Under the pieces are notes generated by a model, which was not told the origin of the DNA, ran no database searches, and saw nothing but the letters and a program-made list of their open reading frames with translations. The position numbers were made by a program, and so were the translations under genes. This document shows, piece by piece, positions 20,101 to 27,943 of a DNA stretch of 64,000 nucleotides (positions within the stretch are counted from its first letter, which is position 1; each line of letters begins with the position of its first letter). The stretch covers positions 1,026,001-1,090,000 of the forward strand of contig NC_011831.1 of NCBI RefSeq assembly GCF_000021945.1. The letters are read 5' to 3'. This DNA comes from Chloroflexus aggregans DSM 9485. GTDB taxonomy: Bacteria; Chloroflexota; Chloroflexia; Chloroflexales; Chloroflexaceae.

Positions 20101-20754
20101 TCCCTCGACGAAGCGCGTGACTTACTCACTCAACACGACTACCGGGCGATGACTCTTGATCTGATATGGCCTAACGACGATGGGAAAACTTTTATTCAAG
20201 AAGTACGCGCCAATGAAAAGGTTCGCGATTTGCCGATTATCGTAGTATCGGCCCGTGCTAGCGAAGCGCAGATCACGAGCGACGAGCAGCTTGATGTGGT
20301 AGACTGGTTACCCAAACCAATCGATCAACAACGTCTGCTCGCTGCTCTCCAACGCACAGCCCGCCGCAAGAACACCGGTCGCCCACAAATCTTGCACGTC
20401 GAAGACGATAACGATGTCTTCACCGTGATAAGCACGTTACTGGCCGATATTGCCGACGTTCATCAAGCGGCAACACTAACTGACGCTCAACGTCTCCTAC
20501 AGGCGCAATCGTTTGATCTAGTTATTCTCGATCAAAACCTGCCCGATGGAAGCGGGATTGAACTCTTGCCTCTCATTGAACAGCAACAACCACCACTACC
20601 GGTCATTCTCTTTTCGGTGCGTGATTTTGAGCCTGATGTTACCGGTAGAATCGCGGTCACCCTCGTCAAATCACGCAACTCGAACACCGAATTGCGGAAC
20701 ACTGTGGTGCGATTGCTCAATCAGGCAGCGGTACTGTCATCGTCGAACATGTGA
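17131..20754 (+). CDS. Hybrid sensor histidine kinase (TM-PASx4-HisKA-HATPase-REC-REC)
   Basis: 1207 residues from ATG 17131 (MANMSPIQRL), preceded by AGAAAGGG; an upstream ATG at 17089 lies in the end of the previous gene. Two helices (about 14-33 and 172-192) flank an outside four-helix-type sensor region. Then four PAS domains, each recognisable by motifs such as ITDRTGRIEWVNEGFTRISG, SIADPEGRILEVNERF and VMNKSGVIETCNTS. HisKA follows with His727 in VVSHELRTPLTS, then HATPase_c (NLISNAVKFSPPG, DHGPGIPPEFRD, GGTGLGLSIS). Two receiver domains close the protein, with Asp in MTLDLIWPNDD and VILDQNLPDGSG. It can pass phosphate to its own receivers and probably to the CheY and Hpt proteins downstream. 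Confidence 0.93.
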   Translation: MANMSPIQRLIQAYIGGLILIALASIGGYWLLTVHSQRLDQYDQLLNTTHQQQIRAQQIALLANELALFADASQAASLRAELHVLRDELWQTHQRLLADIPADVLDHTTTTLERFLTYVDNLVAAPPALLNRDNTDLRAIQTNLIVVQSDLSATSSILLMQSQALRGQITLIQAGVVVLILSLLIAGVFLIIRPYARRARREAEQLRMLSLVARYTDNAVIITDRTGRIEWVNEGFTRISGYTLDEVRGEKLGDLLQGPETDQETVAAISRAIRNGESIKTEILNYTKNGHPYWLSLDISPVYDEQHHLTHFIAIESDITHQKEMERMLRSALKESRDIMNALDQSTILSIADPEGRILEVNERFCAITGYRPDELIGKDHRIFKSGVHTPEFFADLWNTIKAGRIWRNEICNRAKDGHLFWVDTTIVPFIGDNGQPERYLAVRFDITGRKKSEEQLRASETRYRSVITAMSEGIVVMNKSGVIETCNTSAERILGLSYDQLVGRTGFDPRWEAIHEDGTPFPGEEHPIMVSLTTGRPQSDVVMGIRKPSGELIWISINSQPLCDEHGNVYAAVASFHDITARRNAEQELRFQKTLLECQTEASPDGVLVVSPDRRCLYANQRFREMWKITGSPIEQATCAASMELMLAQVCDPERVRNEIEELYANPNLTGKTEIELKDGRTFERYSAPVISSEGDYYGRVWFFRDVTERRAIERMKNEFVAVVSHELRTPLTSIRGSLGLIAGGVAGELPPRAAAMIDIALKNSERLVRLINDILDIEKIESGKMVFKMQPVVLDELVRQTIEANRGFGQQYNVQIELTATLPGVQVYVDPDRMTQVITNLISNAVKFSPPGCKVEVAIGREPQGRVRITVTDHGPGIPPEFRDRIFQKFAQADSSNTRQQGGTGLGLSISRAIVERHGGQIGFVTATGVGTTFYVDLAEYRPNTTSMPPLPTRQRAPRILICEDDPDIGALLSLILQQAGYATDVAHSLDEARDLLTQHDYRAMTLDLIWPNDDGKTFIQEVRANEKVRDLPIIVVSARASEAQITSDEQLDVVDWLPKPIDQQRLLAALQRTARRKNTGRPQILHVEDDNDVFTVISTLLADIADVHQAATLTDAQRLLQAQSFDLVILDQNLPDGSGIELLPLIEQQQPPLPVILFSVRDFEPDVTGRIAVTLVKSRNSNTELRNTVVRLLNQAAVLSSSNM

Positions 20755-20787
20755 ATGTGAGTTCTTGCAACTGAAGGAGAAATAACT

Positions 20788-21186
20788 ATGGCTTTCCTTC
20801 AAAAAATCTTGTTTGTTGAAGACGATCCCGATATTCAGATGGTGGCACAGCTTGCCCTCGAAGCAGTCGGGGGCTATACCGTGCAGATGTGTAGCTCCGG
20901 GATGGAGGCACTGGCCGTCGCCGAGCAGTTTGCCCCCGATCTCATTTTGCTCGATGTGATGATGCCGGGGATGGATGGGCCAACTACCCTCGCCGAACTA
21001 CGCAAGAAGCCGACGCTGGCCAATACACCGGTCGTCTTCATGACGGCCCGGGTTCAGCGACACGAAATCGAACAGTATCTGGAGCTAGGCGCTGCCGATG
21101 TCATCTCAAAACCATTCGATCCGATGACGTTATCAAGCCAAGTTGCAGCAATCTGGACGAAAGCCCATGAAACCGGATCCCGCTGA
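20788..21186 (+). CDS. Single-domain response regulator (CheY-like)
   Basis: 132-residue receiver domain only: acidic pocket FVEDDPD, phospho-acceptor Asp in LILLDVMMPGMDG, switch Thr in VVFMTARV and Lys in VISKPFDPMTL. The AAGGAGAAATAACT ribosome site is strong. It has no output domain and lies between a hybrid kinase and an Hpt protein, so it probably shuttles phosphate. Its last 20 bases overlap the ATG of the next gene (21167), implying coupled translation. Confidence 0.92.
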   Translation: MAFLQKILFVEDDPDIQMVAQLALEAVGGYTVQMCSSGMEALAVAEQFAPDLILLDVMMPGMDGPTTLAELRKKPTLANTPVVFMTARVQRHEIEQYLELGAADVISKPFDPMTLSSQVAAIWTKAHETGSR

Positions 21187-23314
21187 ACAGTTTGAAGCGT
21201 TACGACGCCGATACGCAGCACAAATTTCCGACCGCATTCAGGCCATTTTCGATGCGTGGCATCGGCTTGAGCAGAGTGGATGGGACAATAGCATCGGTAC
21301 CGAGACACGGCAACTGGCCCACCGGTTAGCCGGCTCTGCTGCTATGTTCGGTTTTGCCGATCTGGGTGCTGTTGCCCGCGAGATCGATATTGGCCTGAAA
21401 GAGTGGCTCGAAAACGGGCGGCCACTCGATGCAATGGTCCGTCACCATCTTGCCCAGCAGATCGCACTCTTGCAGCGGATGTTACGTGATGGTAACGCCA
21501 CTGCGATACTGCCACCAGCCCTTGAGCCACCTTCGGCAGCACCGTCGTCATTACCATCCGAAGCTGTCCCGGTCCCGGAATCGCCTCCTGCTCCACCATT
21601 GCCGACATCGCCGCCATTACCCCCATTGACAGCAGCAGTGCAAGAGGCCCGTAGCCACCCCCATTCGATCATTATTGTCGAGGATGATCAGGCATTCGCC
21701 GCCAATTTAAGCGAACAACTGCGTCTCTTTAACTACGATGTTCATGTCTTCCACGATCTCGAAGGACTGTCGACCGTGGTGCGAGCACTGAACCCGGCGG
21801 CGATTGTGATGGATGTCATCTTCCCCAACGGCGATCTGGCCGGCATCGAAGCTATCGCCGCCGTTCAGCGTGAGCGTACCACCCCGCTCCCGGTTATCTT
21901 TGTGTCACAGCGCGATGATTTTGCAGCCCGCCTGGCCGCAGTTCGCAGCGGTGGTCATGCTTACTTCACCAAACCGGTTGATGCCGGACGGTTGATCGAT
22001 GCCATCGACCGTCTCACCGGCTCAGAAGAGAATCAACCACTGCGCGTGTTGATCGTCGACGATGACGCCGACTTTGGTCAGCAATGTGTCCAAAGTTTAG
22101 AAGCGGCCGGCATGATCGCGCGGGCAATTGCCGACCCCCGCGAAACGCTCGAACAATTACAAGCATTTCAACCGGATTTAGTCATTCTCGATATGTATAT
22201 GCCGCTCTGCAACGGCAAAGAACTGGCCAGTATCATCCGCCAACAAGATCGTTACGTTGCACTACCGATTGTCTTTCTCTCGGCAGAAACCAATCGCCAA
22301 CAACAACAATCGGCACTATCACTCGGTGCCGACGATTTTCTCGCCAAGCCGATCAGTCCATCAGAACTTGTCGCTGCCATCTCGGCTCGTGCTCAACGTG
22401 CGCGACATATCCGCCGTTTTCTCATCCGTGATAGCCTGACCGGCCTCCTCAACCATCAGGCGGTTGAAGAGGAACTGGCCCGCGAGTTTGCCCGTGCCGA
22501 ACGACTGAATCAGCCATTGGCGATTGCCATTATCGATCTCGATCACTTCAAACGGATTAACGACTCGTATGGTCACGTCGTCGGTGACCAAGTTTTGCGG
22601 AGCTTTGCCCGCTTACTCCAACAACGCTTGCGCAAGAGTGATTTGATCGGGCGGCACGGCGGAGAAGAATTCTTAATTGCGTTGCCGAATACTTCATTAG
22701 TTGAGGCACGCACACTAATCGACACCGTGCGCAGCAGTTTTGCGGCATTACGCCACTATGGGCCGGCAGGTATGTTCAGTGTGACGCTCAGCGCCGGTAT
22801 TGCCGGCTATCCACAGCATCGCAGTCAGATTGGCATGATGCAAGCAGCCGATCAAGCACTCTATCAGGCCAAACGGGAGGGACGCAACCGGGTTGTAGTT
22901 GATACCACCGGTCAAGAGTCGGTACCGATTGTTAAAGAACGATCGGAGATACCGTCAACTGTGCTCGCACCCACTTGGCGCGCACTCGTTATCAGCGCCA
23001 ACGGGATTCAACGGCGATTGCTCCGGCAAGCTCTCGGCGCGCATGGTCTGATGTACGATATGATCGACAACGTCGAGCGTGCGTTCACCTACGAAGCGCC
23101 GATTCCACCCAACCTCTTGTTGGTGGATATGACCCAAATTGAAGGTCAACGCACCTCACACCTCGTTCTACTCCGTGAACGATTTGAGCAGGCGCGGATT
23201 ATCACGGTTGCACCGGTTGCCGCCGAACCGCGTGCTGCCACGACGGTGGCATTCGGCGCCGATGATTATCTCTTGACTCCGCTCGCTTCCGGGCGCCTTG
23301 ACGGCCCTACTTGA
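21167..23314 (+). CDS. Hpt-REC-REC-GGDEF diguanylate cyclase, 3' end frameshifted
   Basis: 715 residues from ATG 21167 (MKPDPAEQFEAL). Domains: Hpt (His in RQLAHRLAGSAAMFGF), a long Pro/Ser linker, REC1 (VMDVIFPNGD), REC2 (VILDMYMPLCNG), an active GGDEF domain with RHGGEEFLIALP and DLDHFKRINDSYGH, and a C-terminal receiver-like domain (LLVDMTQIEGQ, VAFGADDYLLTPL). It would turn phosphorelay input into cyclic-di-GMP. The end is abnormal: after LASGR the frame runs to DGPT and stops, while the frame reached by removing one base near 23296 reads LTALLDRLSASERSHE and ends in an ATGA overlap with the next gene. The ancestral stop was therefore 23346-23348. Confidence 0.9.
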   Translation: MKPDPAEQFEALRRRYAAQISDRIQAIFDAWHRLEQSGWDNSIGTETRQLAHRLAGSAAMFGFADLGAVAREIDIGLKEWLENGRPLDAMVRHHLAQQIALLQRMLRDGNATAILPPALEPPSAAPSSLPSEAVPVPESPPAPPLPTSPPLPPLTAAVQEARSHPHSIIIVEDDQAFAANLSEQLRLFNYDVHVFHDLEGLSTVVRALNPAAIVMDVIFPNGDLAGIEAIAAVQRERTTPLPVIFVSQRDDFAARLAAVRSGGHAYFTKPVDAGRLIDAIDRLTGSEENQPLRVLIVDDDADFGQQCVQSLEAAGMIARAIADPRETLEQLQAFQPDLVILDMYMPLCNGKELASIIRQQDRYVALPIVFLSAETNRQQQQSALSLGADDFLAKPISPSELVAAISARAQRARHIRRFLIRDSLTGLLNHQAVEEELAREFARAERLNQPLAIAIIDLDHFKRINDSYGHVVGDQVLRSFARLLQQRLRKSDLIGRHGGEEFLIALPNTSLVEARTLIDTVRSSFAALRHYGPAGMFSVTLSAGIAGYPQHRSQIGMMQAADQALYQAKREGRNRVVVDTTGQESVPIVKERSEIPSTVLAPTWRALVISANGIQRRLLRQALGAHGLMYDMIDNVERAFTYEAPIPPNLLLVDMTQIEGQRTSHLVLLRERFEQARIITVAPVAAEPRAATTVAFGADDYLLTPLASGRLDGPT

Positions 23315-23344
23315 CCGCTTATCTGCATCTGAGAGGAGCCACGA

Positions 23345-24517
23345 ATGAAACCGCCAACGCTACTCATCGTTGATGATGATGATGCCGTCGCTGAAATGAT
23401 CGAACTGATGTTGCGCAACGCCGGTTATGAGGTACGGCGGGCGGCCAGTGGCGAAGAGGCGTTGCAACAGATTTTTAAATCGCCACCCGATGCACTTATC
23501 TGTGATGTGCTCTTACCGGGCATCGATGGGTACACACTGTGCAAGCGTGTGCGTCAGCACCCCCTGACGAGAATGCTGCCGATTCTCATGCTGACCGCGC
23601 AAGGTGATATTAGTGCTAAGATTGCCGGTTTCGAGGCGGGCGCCAATGATTATCTGGCAAAACCGTTTGAACCGCCTGAGCTAGTCTATCGGGTCAAAAA
23701 TCTGTTAACCCGCTTTACCGGTGAAACGCCAAGTACCCCACTACCACGCGGCAAAATCATCGCCGTGTTTGGTGCGAAAGGTGGTGTTGGCAAAACGACG
23801 ATCGCCGTCTCATTAGCACTGGCGATCCGCTTGCGCACCCGAAAACGGGTGATCATTGTTGACGCCGACCTCACCTTCGGCGACGTCGCGGTCCATCTTA
23901 ACATCGCACCGACGCGCAGTATTGTCGATATTGTGCGTGGTGGAGACGAGATCGAACAAGAGATGGTCACCCAGGTGTTGTTATCTCACCCCTCAGGCTT
24001 ACAGGCGTTGTTGGCGCCACCACGCCCCGAAGAGGCCGAGTTAGTGAACGCCGAACACATGACGCGGATTCTTGACTTGTTGGCGGTAAGTGCTGATTAT
24101 GTGATCGTCGATTGCCAAACGAGTTATGATGATCGGACACTCTCGGTGTTTGATCGGGCCGATCATGTGTTGTTAGTAATCACGCCTGAAATCGGTCCAC
24201 TCAAAAATACGAGCCTCTTCCTTACCTTAGCGAACCAATTGGGGATCGACCAACAAGCGATCAGTATTGTCTTGAATCGAGCTAACTCCGGCGTGGGAAT
24301 TGGGGTTGGTGAGATCGAGCGTGTCCTACGCCGCAAGATCAATTTTCACGTCATCAGTGGTGGTCAACCGGTCGTCACGGCCGTCAATCGCGGTACACCT
24401 CTCATTCTCGAACAACCGAAACATCCTTTCGTGCAACAGATTTTGTACCTTGGCGATCAACTCATCAAGCAGTTAGATACCAAATCAACCGGCCAGACTG
24501 CCACACCGGTGTCCTGA
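23345..24517 (+). CDS. REC-CpaE/MinD fusion (receiver domain plus ParA-type ATPase)
   Basis: 390 residues. An N-terminal receiver domain (LIVDDDDAVAEM, Asp in ALICDVLLPGIDG, Thr in LMLTAQGD, Lys in YLAKPFEPPEL) is joined to a deviant Walker A ATPase, FGAKGGVGKTTIAVSLAL, with VIIVDADLTFGDVAVHLN and a later DYVIVDCQTSYDD. This is the CpaE layout, although CpaE receivers are often degenerate whereas this one keeps its acceptor Asp. CpaE/MinD ATPases position pili or other polar machinery. No tad/cpa genes are in the window, so the target is unknown. The ribosome site GAGAGGAG precedes the ATG. Confidence 0.9.
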   Translation: MKPPTLLIVDDDDAVAEMIELMLRNAGYEVRRAASGEEALQQIFKSPPDALICDVLLPGIDGYTLCKRVRQHPLTRMLPILMLTAQGDISAKIAGFEAGANDYLAKPFEPPELVYRVKNLLTRFTGETPSTPLPRGKIIAVFGAKGGVGKTTIAVSLALAIRLRTRKRVIIVDADLTFGDVAVHLNIAPTRSIVDIVRGGDEIEQEMVTQVLLSHPSGLQALLAPPRPEEAELVNAEHMTRILDLLAVSADYVIVDCQTSYDDRTLSVFDRADHVLLVITPEIGPLKNTSLFLTLANQLGIDQQAISIVLNRANSGVGIGVGEIERVLRRKINFHVISGGQPVVTAVNRGTPLILEQPKHPFVQQILYLGDQLIKQLDTKSTGQTATPVS

Positions 24518-24521
24518 CACT

Positions 24522-24543
24522 CCCACGGCTAAAGCCTGTGGGG
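24522..24543. repeat. IS605 right-end hairpin
   Basis: Imperfect palindrome CCCACGGCT-AA-AGCCTGTGGG with a one-base bulge, downstream of tnpB. It matches the left-end hairpin in outer arm and loop (CCCAC...TAAAG...TGTGGG). In this family such hairpins are bound by TnpA, and the right-end strand also supplies the TnpB guide RNA. Confidence 0.75.
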
Positions 24544-24552
24544 TTCTCGGTT

Positions 24553-25670
24553 CTACGGCTCGCCCAACGGCTGAGCCTCCCCGAAGGCGGTGCCCCCGCC
24601 CTTCTTTAGGATAGTAAGCGCAGCATTATGATCGCGGTGCAATTCACAACCACACTATGGGCAGGAGTGCCAACGAACGGCAAGCCGTTTGGGGACGAAC
24701 TCGCCACAGCGCGCGCATATGTGCGACGTTCCGGCAGGGTTGACTGCCACCACGACTCGCCCAGCACGTGCAGCCTTGGCGAGCAGGATATTTAGAAAGA
24801 TGCCCCATCCGGCGTCGGAGATCGATTTGGCAAGGGGATGGTTCCGTACCATCCCCCGAATGTTCAGTTTCTCAACCGCAAGATGGTCATCCTCATTGAC
24901 CGGTGCGCGGGCGATTGTGTGGGCGAAATCCCATCGCGCCCGCTTGACCTTCAGGTGAGCGTTCGCAAGCAACGTGCGTGCCTTACGGGAGCGATTGCTG
25001 CCCTTCACGCGACGAGAAAGCCGCCGTTGTGCTTGTTTCAGCGTGCGTTCGGCGACGCGATAGTGGCGTGGGTTGGCAATCTGCACGCCGTTCGACAGCG
25101 TTGCAAACGACTCACGTCCAACATCAATCCCTACCGACCTGCCGGTTGGTGAGAGCGGCGACGGTGCAACAGCACACACGATGTGTGCGTACCATCCATC
25201 CGCGTTGCGAACGATGATACAGATGTTTGGCGTGCCCTCAACCGGGCGATCGTTGTGCAGCCGGAGAGCGCCGATTTTGGAGAGAACAAACCGTCCCTGC
25301 TCCCGCTTGACGCCGTTGCCCCACCGGGGATAGGTGAAGCTATCGTACCGGCCCTGCCCTTTGCAGCGCGGATACCCCGCCTTTTCACCGGCGTTCACCC
25401 GCCGAACGAACGCTTGAAACGCGCGGTCTCCTCGACGCACGACATCCTGCACCACTTGAGAGTGGACACGCTGCAGATGCGGCACCTCCCGTTTCAGCAT
25501 AGGCAGGCTGCGCATTGACGCGCAAAGCCGATGGTCTCGCCACGTTCTCGATAGGCAGTCTTGCGCTCGCTCAGAGCGTGATTGTAGCGTTGGCGGCAGG
25601 TTTCGACCGTCTCAGAAAGACAAGCCACTTGAGCAAGTGTCGGACGTAACTTGGAGACAAACGTCTTCAT
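24553..25670 (-). pseudogene. tnpB: TnpB (RNA-guided RuvC-like nuclease), frameshift plus in-frame TAG
   Basis: IS605 OrfB/TnpB remnant. The N-terminus starts MKTFVSKLRPTLAQVAC at 25670, overlapping tnpA's stop (ATGA), and reads to FARQC, where a one-base loss near 25515 shifts it. The next frame carries SLPMLKREVPHLQRVHSQVV, RuvC-I GIDVGRESFATLSNG and RuvC-II LAVEKLNIRGMV, and the first zinc-finger pair in HICARCGEF. A TAG at 24655-24657 interrupts CP-x-CGCELHRDHNAALTIL, which holds the second zinc pair and the RuvC-III Asp. The truncated products would lack nuclease activity. Confidence 0.85.
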
Positions 25671-26065
25671 CCGCGTGTGCGCTGCGCTTCGCTATACCGC
25701 CGGATGGTATCGGCGGAAACGTGTCCGGTCGTTGACCAGACATACGAACGAGTCCCCAAGGACGGCATGCGTTGCAGGAAAGGAAACTCCTGTCGCACGA
25801 TGCGGCTGGTTTTGCCCTTGAACCGCCCAACGATGTGGTTGGGTACCCAGTGCGGCGTTGCCGAAACAACCGGAGGGAGATGGTCAGGCATGATTTCAAG
25901 CGCCACCATCGCACACTCCAGCTCAGACGCCGTCTCACGCATCAGTTCATCCAGGCGTGTTGTTCGGCGGTCACCTACCATCTTCTGTCGCCGCTTGGGG
26001 CACCAGACCAGATGGGAGTTGATGAGCGACACGCACGGATCGTTGGAGTGGTACATCTGTTTCAT
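25667..26065 (-). CDS. tnpA: TnpA, IS200-type Y1 transposase with degraded HUH motif
   Basis: 132 residues, the usual length for IS200/IS605 TnpA, with an open frame. HLVWCPKRRQKMVGDRR and GRFKGKTSRIVRQEFPFL are typical, and the catalytic tyrosine is in DTIRRYSEAQ. However, the metal-binding HUH motif, expected as DHVHL, reads MPDHLPPVVSA, so the second His is Pro. The protein is therefore probably catalytically dead. It is upstream of and overlaps tnpB. Confidence 0.85.
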   Translation of the reverse strand: MKQMYHSNDPCVSLINSHLVWCPKRRQKMVGDRRTTRLDELMRETASELECAMVALEIMPDHLPPVVSATPHWVPNHIVGRFKGKTSRIVRQEFPFLQRMPSLGTRSYVWSTTGHVSADTIRRYSEAQRTRG

Positions 26066-26131
26066 AGCAACAGGATATCATAGATTGTATAGATGTGCAA
26101 TGCGTATCTACACGTCAGTACCGCGCTTCAT

Positions 26132-26152
26132 CCCACCCCTAAAGGGTGTGGG
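26132..26152. repeat. IS605 left-end hairpin
   Basis: Imperfect palindrome CCCACCCCT-AA-AGGGTGTGGG about 67 bases upstream of the tnpA start, sharing outer arms and the TAAAG centre with the right-end hairpin. Confidence 0.72.
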
Positions 26153-26180
26153 CTTTCGCGCGCCTGTTCTGTAAGGGTCC

Positions 26181-27125
26181 CTACGGTGACGGGGCGGCAG
26201 TTGGCGTTGGTTCGTCCGCTGGTGGGGCGGTTGGCCCTTCCACCGGCGGCACCGTCGGTTCTTCGACCGGTGGGGCGGCGGTTGGCGTTGGTTCGTCCAC
26301 CGGTGGGGCGGTTGGCTCTTCCACCGGTGGTACCGTCGGTTCTTCGACCGGTGGGGCGGCGGTTGGCGTTGGTTCGTCCACCGGTGGGGCGGTTGACTCT
26401 TCCACCGGCGGCACCGTCGGTTCTTCGACCGGTGGGGCGGTTGGCTCTTCCACCGGTGGCAACGCCGGCGGTGGGGTGTCGGTCGGCACTATCACGGGCG
26501 GTGGAGGTGGGGGGATAAAGATCGGCATAGTTGGTGTATTGGTCACCGGGATCAGCTCGTAAGGAGTGGCCGTCGGTGAAGGGGTGATGGTCGGCGAGGG
26601 CGTGAGGGTCATAGTCGGCGATGCAGTCACCGGTACCGGTACCGTCGGTGTTAGCGGTGACAAACTCGTTGGCGAAACAACCGGCTGCGAGCCATTTGGC
26701 TCACCGGTCGGCTGCCAGAGTGAACTCACAAACGCAATACCACCAAACGCATACCCAATCAACACCACTACCAGCACGATCAGCAGGCTACTATAAATCA
26801 GTTGATCACGCGGGTTGAGATCGGCCAGCCATGCTTGCAGCCCAGAAGCTTCGGTTGTCGTCGATGACACCACTACCGCCGGTGAAGGAGCCGTCGAAGG
26901 CACAACCGAGGTTGACGTTGTAGGGAATGGCATACCCATGTATAATGGGCAACGGACATGAGAAGCCGATAAACAATAGCGCACTTGATAGTCAGGTTCA
27001 ACCTGTGGAATCTCTTGCGCTTGCCCGGCTGCATAACAACGATGCTCTGGAGTGGGCGAGGCAAAGCGAATCGCCTGATTTTGTTTCAAGCCAAGGTATG
27101 GGCAGTGTCCTGACGGTTCGGTCAT
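26181..27125 (-). CDS. Cys-rich/one-helix protein with long Pro-Thr repeat tail
   Basis: 314 residues from ATG 27125 (MTEPSGHCPYLGLK), chosen for a GAGGAG ribosome site 8 bases upstream. The N-terminal 60 residues carry a four-Cys pattern, CPYLGLKQNQAIRFASPTPEHR.C...YCLSASHVRCPLY, that recurs in Chloroflexota proteins of unknown function (from memory). One helix, LIYSSLLIVLVVVLIGYAFGG, follows. The rest is low-complexity Pro/Thr/Val/Glu, ending in about three copies of a 27-residue unit built from PPVEEPTVPPVEEPTAPPVDEPTPTAA pieces. It is likely a membrane-anchored protein with an extended wall-spanning tail. The repeat is also an 81-base tandem repeat in DNA. Confidence 0.75.
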   Translation of the reverse strand: MTEPSGHCPYLGLKQNQAIRFASPTPEHRCYAAGQAQEIPQVEPDYQVRYCLSASHVRCPLYMGMPFPTTSTSVVPSTAPSPAVVVSSTTTEASGLQAWLADLNPRDQLIYSSLLIVLVVVLIGYAFGGIAFVSSLWQPTGEPNGSQPVVSPTSLSPLTPTVPVPVTASPTMTLTPSPTITPSPTATPYELIPVTNTPTMPIFIPPPPPPVIVPTDTPPPALPPVEEPTAPPVEEPTVPPVEESTAPPVDEPTPTAAPPVEEPTVPPVEEPTAPPVDEPTPTAAPPVEEPTVPPVEGPTAPPADEPTPTAAPSP

Positions 27126-27159
27126 ATCAATGGCGCTCCTCATCACCGAATCGCTGCCA

Positions 27160-27189
27160 ATTATACGCTTTGGCAGTAAACATCGTCAA
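27160..27189 (-). promoter_or_regulatory. Promoter (TTGACG - 18 - TATAAT) for the Pro-rich protein
   Basis: Minus-strand -35 TTGACG (27189-27184) and -10 TATAAT (27165-27160) with an 18-base spacer, giving a predicted start about 28 bases upstream of ATG 27125. This is the best sigma-70-like promoter in the window. Confidence 0.6.
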
Positions 27190-27203
27190 AATTACGGTAC
27201 AGT

Positions 27204-27938
27204 ATGCGGATCTTGATCCTCTCTGATATCCACTCAAATCTTGTCGCACTCGAAACTGTTTTAGCCGATGCCGGTTCATTTGATACGTTGTGGTGTCTTG
27301 GGGATACGATTGGCTATGGTCCTGCCCCCAATGAATGTATTGAGTTGATGCAACAACACGCAACGATAATGCTCACCGGCAATCATGATTTAGCGTGTCT
27401 GGGCAAGATTAGTCTTGACGACTTTAACCCTGATGCCCGCCGGGCGAACCTCTGGAACGGTGCGCAACTGAAACCGGCAAACCGTGAATGGATGTTGCCA
27501 CTTTCCCCAGCCCGATCCGCCAATAACCGTTATTACCTGGCCCACGGTAGCCCGCGTGAACCGATCTGGGAATATCTGCTCATGCCCTCGCAAGCGATAG
27601 CCAATCTCGAATGGTTCCGCGAACCGGTCTGCTTTATCGGTCATTCGCACGTCCAATTCGCCTTTCGTTGCCCCAACGGCGAAGAACGCTGCGAACGGAT
27701 TATGCCCGATACAAATACCCAAATCGTGTTGAACGACGATGCGCGTTATTTTATCAATCCCGGTAGCGTAGGCCAACCTCGCGATCACGATCCGCGGGCG
27801 GCGTATGCCATCCTCGACACCGAAACAAACACTCTGACCTTTAAGCGGGTTGCCTACGATATCCAACGTACTCAAGAGCAGATGCGTCGTTACGGACTCC
27901 CGGCAGCTCTCATTTATCGCCTCAGTGTAGGGATGTAA
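27204..27938 (+). CDS. Metallophosphoesterase (YfcE-like)
   Basis: 244-residue calcineurin-like phosphoesterase. Metal motifs in order: ILSDIHSN (D-x-H), GDTIGYGP (GD), LTGNHD (GNHD), a later YLAHGSP and FIGHSHVQF (GHSH). A binuclear metal centre hydrolyses phosphodiesters or monoesters; the substrate is unknown. The gap to the next gene is 5 bases. Divergent from the Pro-rich protein gene; the ATG is close to the end of that promoter region, so its mRNA may have a very short leader. Confidence 0.88.
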   Translation: MRILILSDIHSNLVALETVLADAGSFDTLWCLGDTIGYGPAPNECIELMQQHATIMLTGNHDLACLGKISLDDFNPDARRANLWNGAQLKPANREWMLPLSPARSANNRYYLAHGSPREPIWEYLLMPSQAIANLEWFREPVCFIGHSHVQFAFRCPNGEERCERIMPDTNTQIVLNDDARYFINPGSVGQPRDHDPRAAYAILDTETNTLTFKRVAYDIQRTQEQMRRYGLPAALIYRLSVGM

Positions 27939-27943
27939 CACGT

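Larger units (their letters stand above)
24518..26160 (-). mobile_element. Degenerate IS200/IS605-family insertion sequence
   Basis: A tnpA-tnpB pair on the minus strand flanked by related imperfect hairpins, the mark of IS200/IS605 elements, which move as single strands and have no terminal inverted repeats. It lies directly after the stop of the REC-CpaE gene and just beyond the stop of the Pro-rich protein gene. Both transposition genes are damaged: TnpA has lost its HUH motif, and TnpB has a frameshift and an in-frame TAG. The exact ends are not certain to within about 20 bases. Confidence 0.85.

Noticed and set aside
26093..26562. Plus-strand frames opposite the Pro-rich tail
   Set aside because: Shadows of the 81-base repeat; the minus-strand frame has the ribosome site, promoter and membrane helix.
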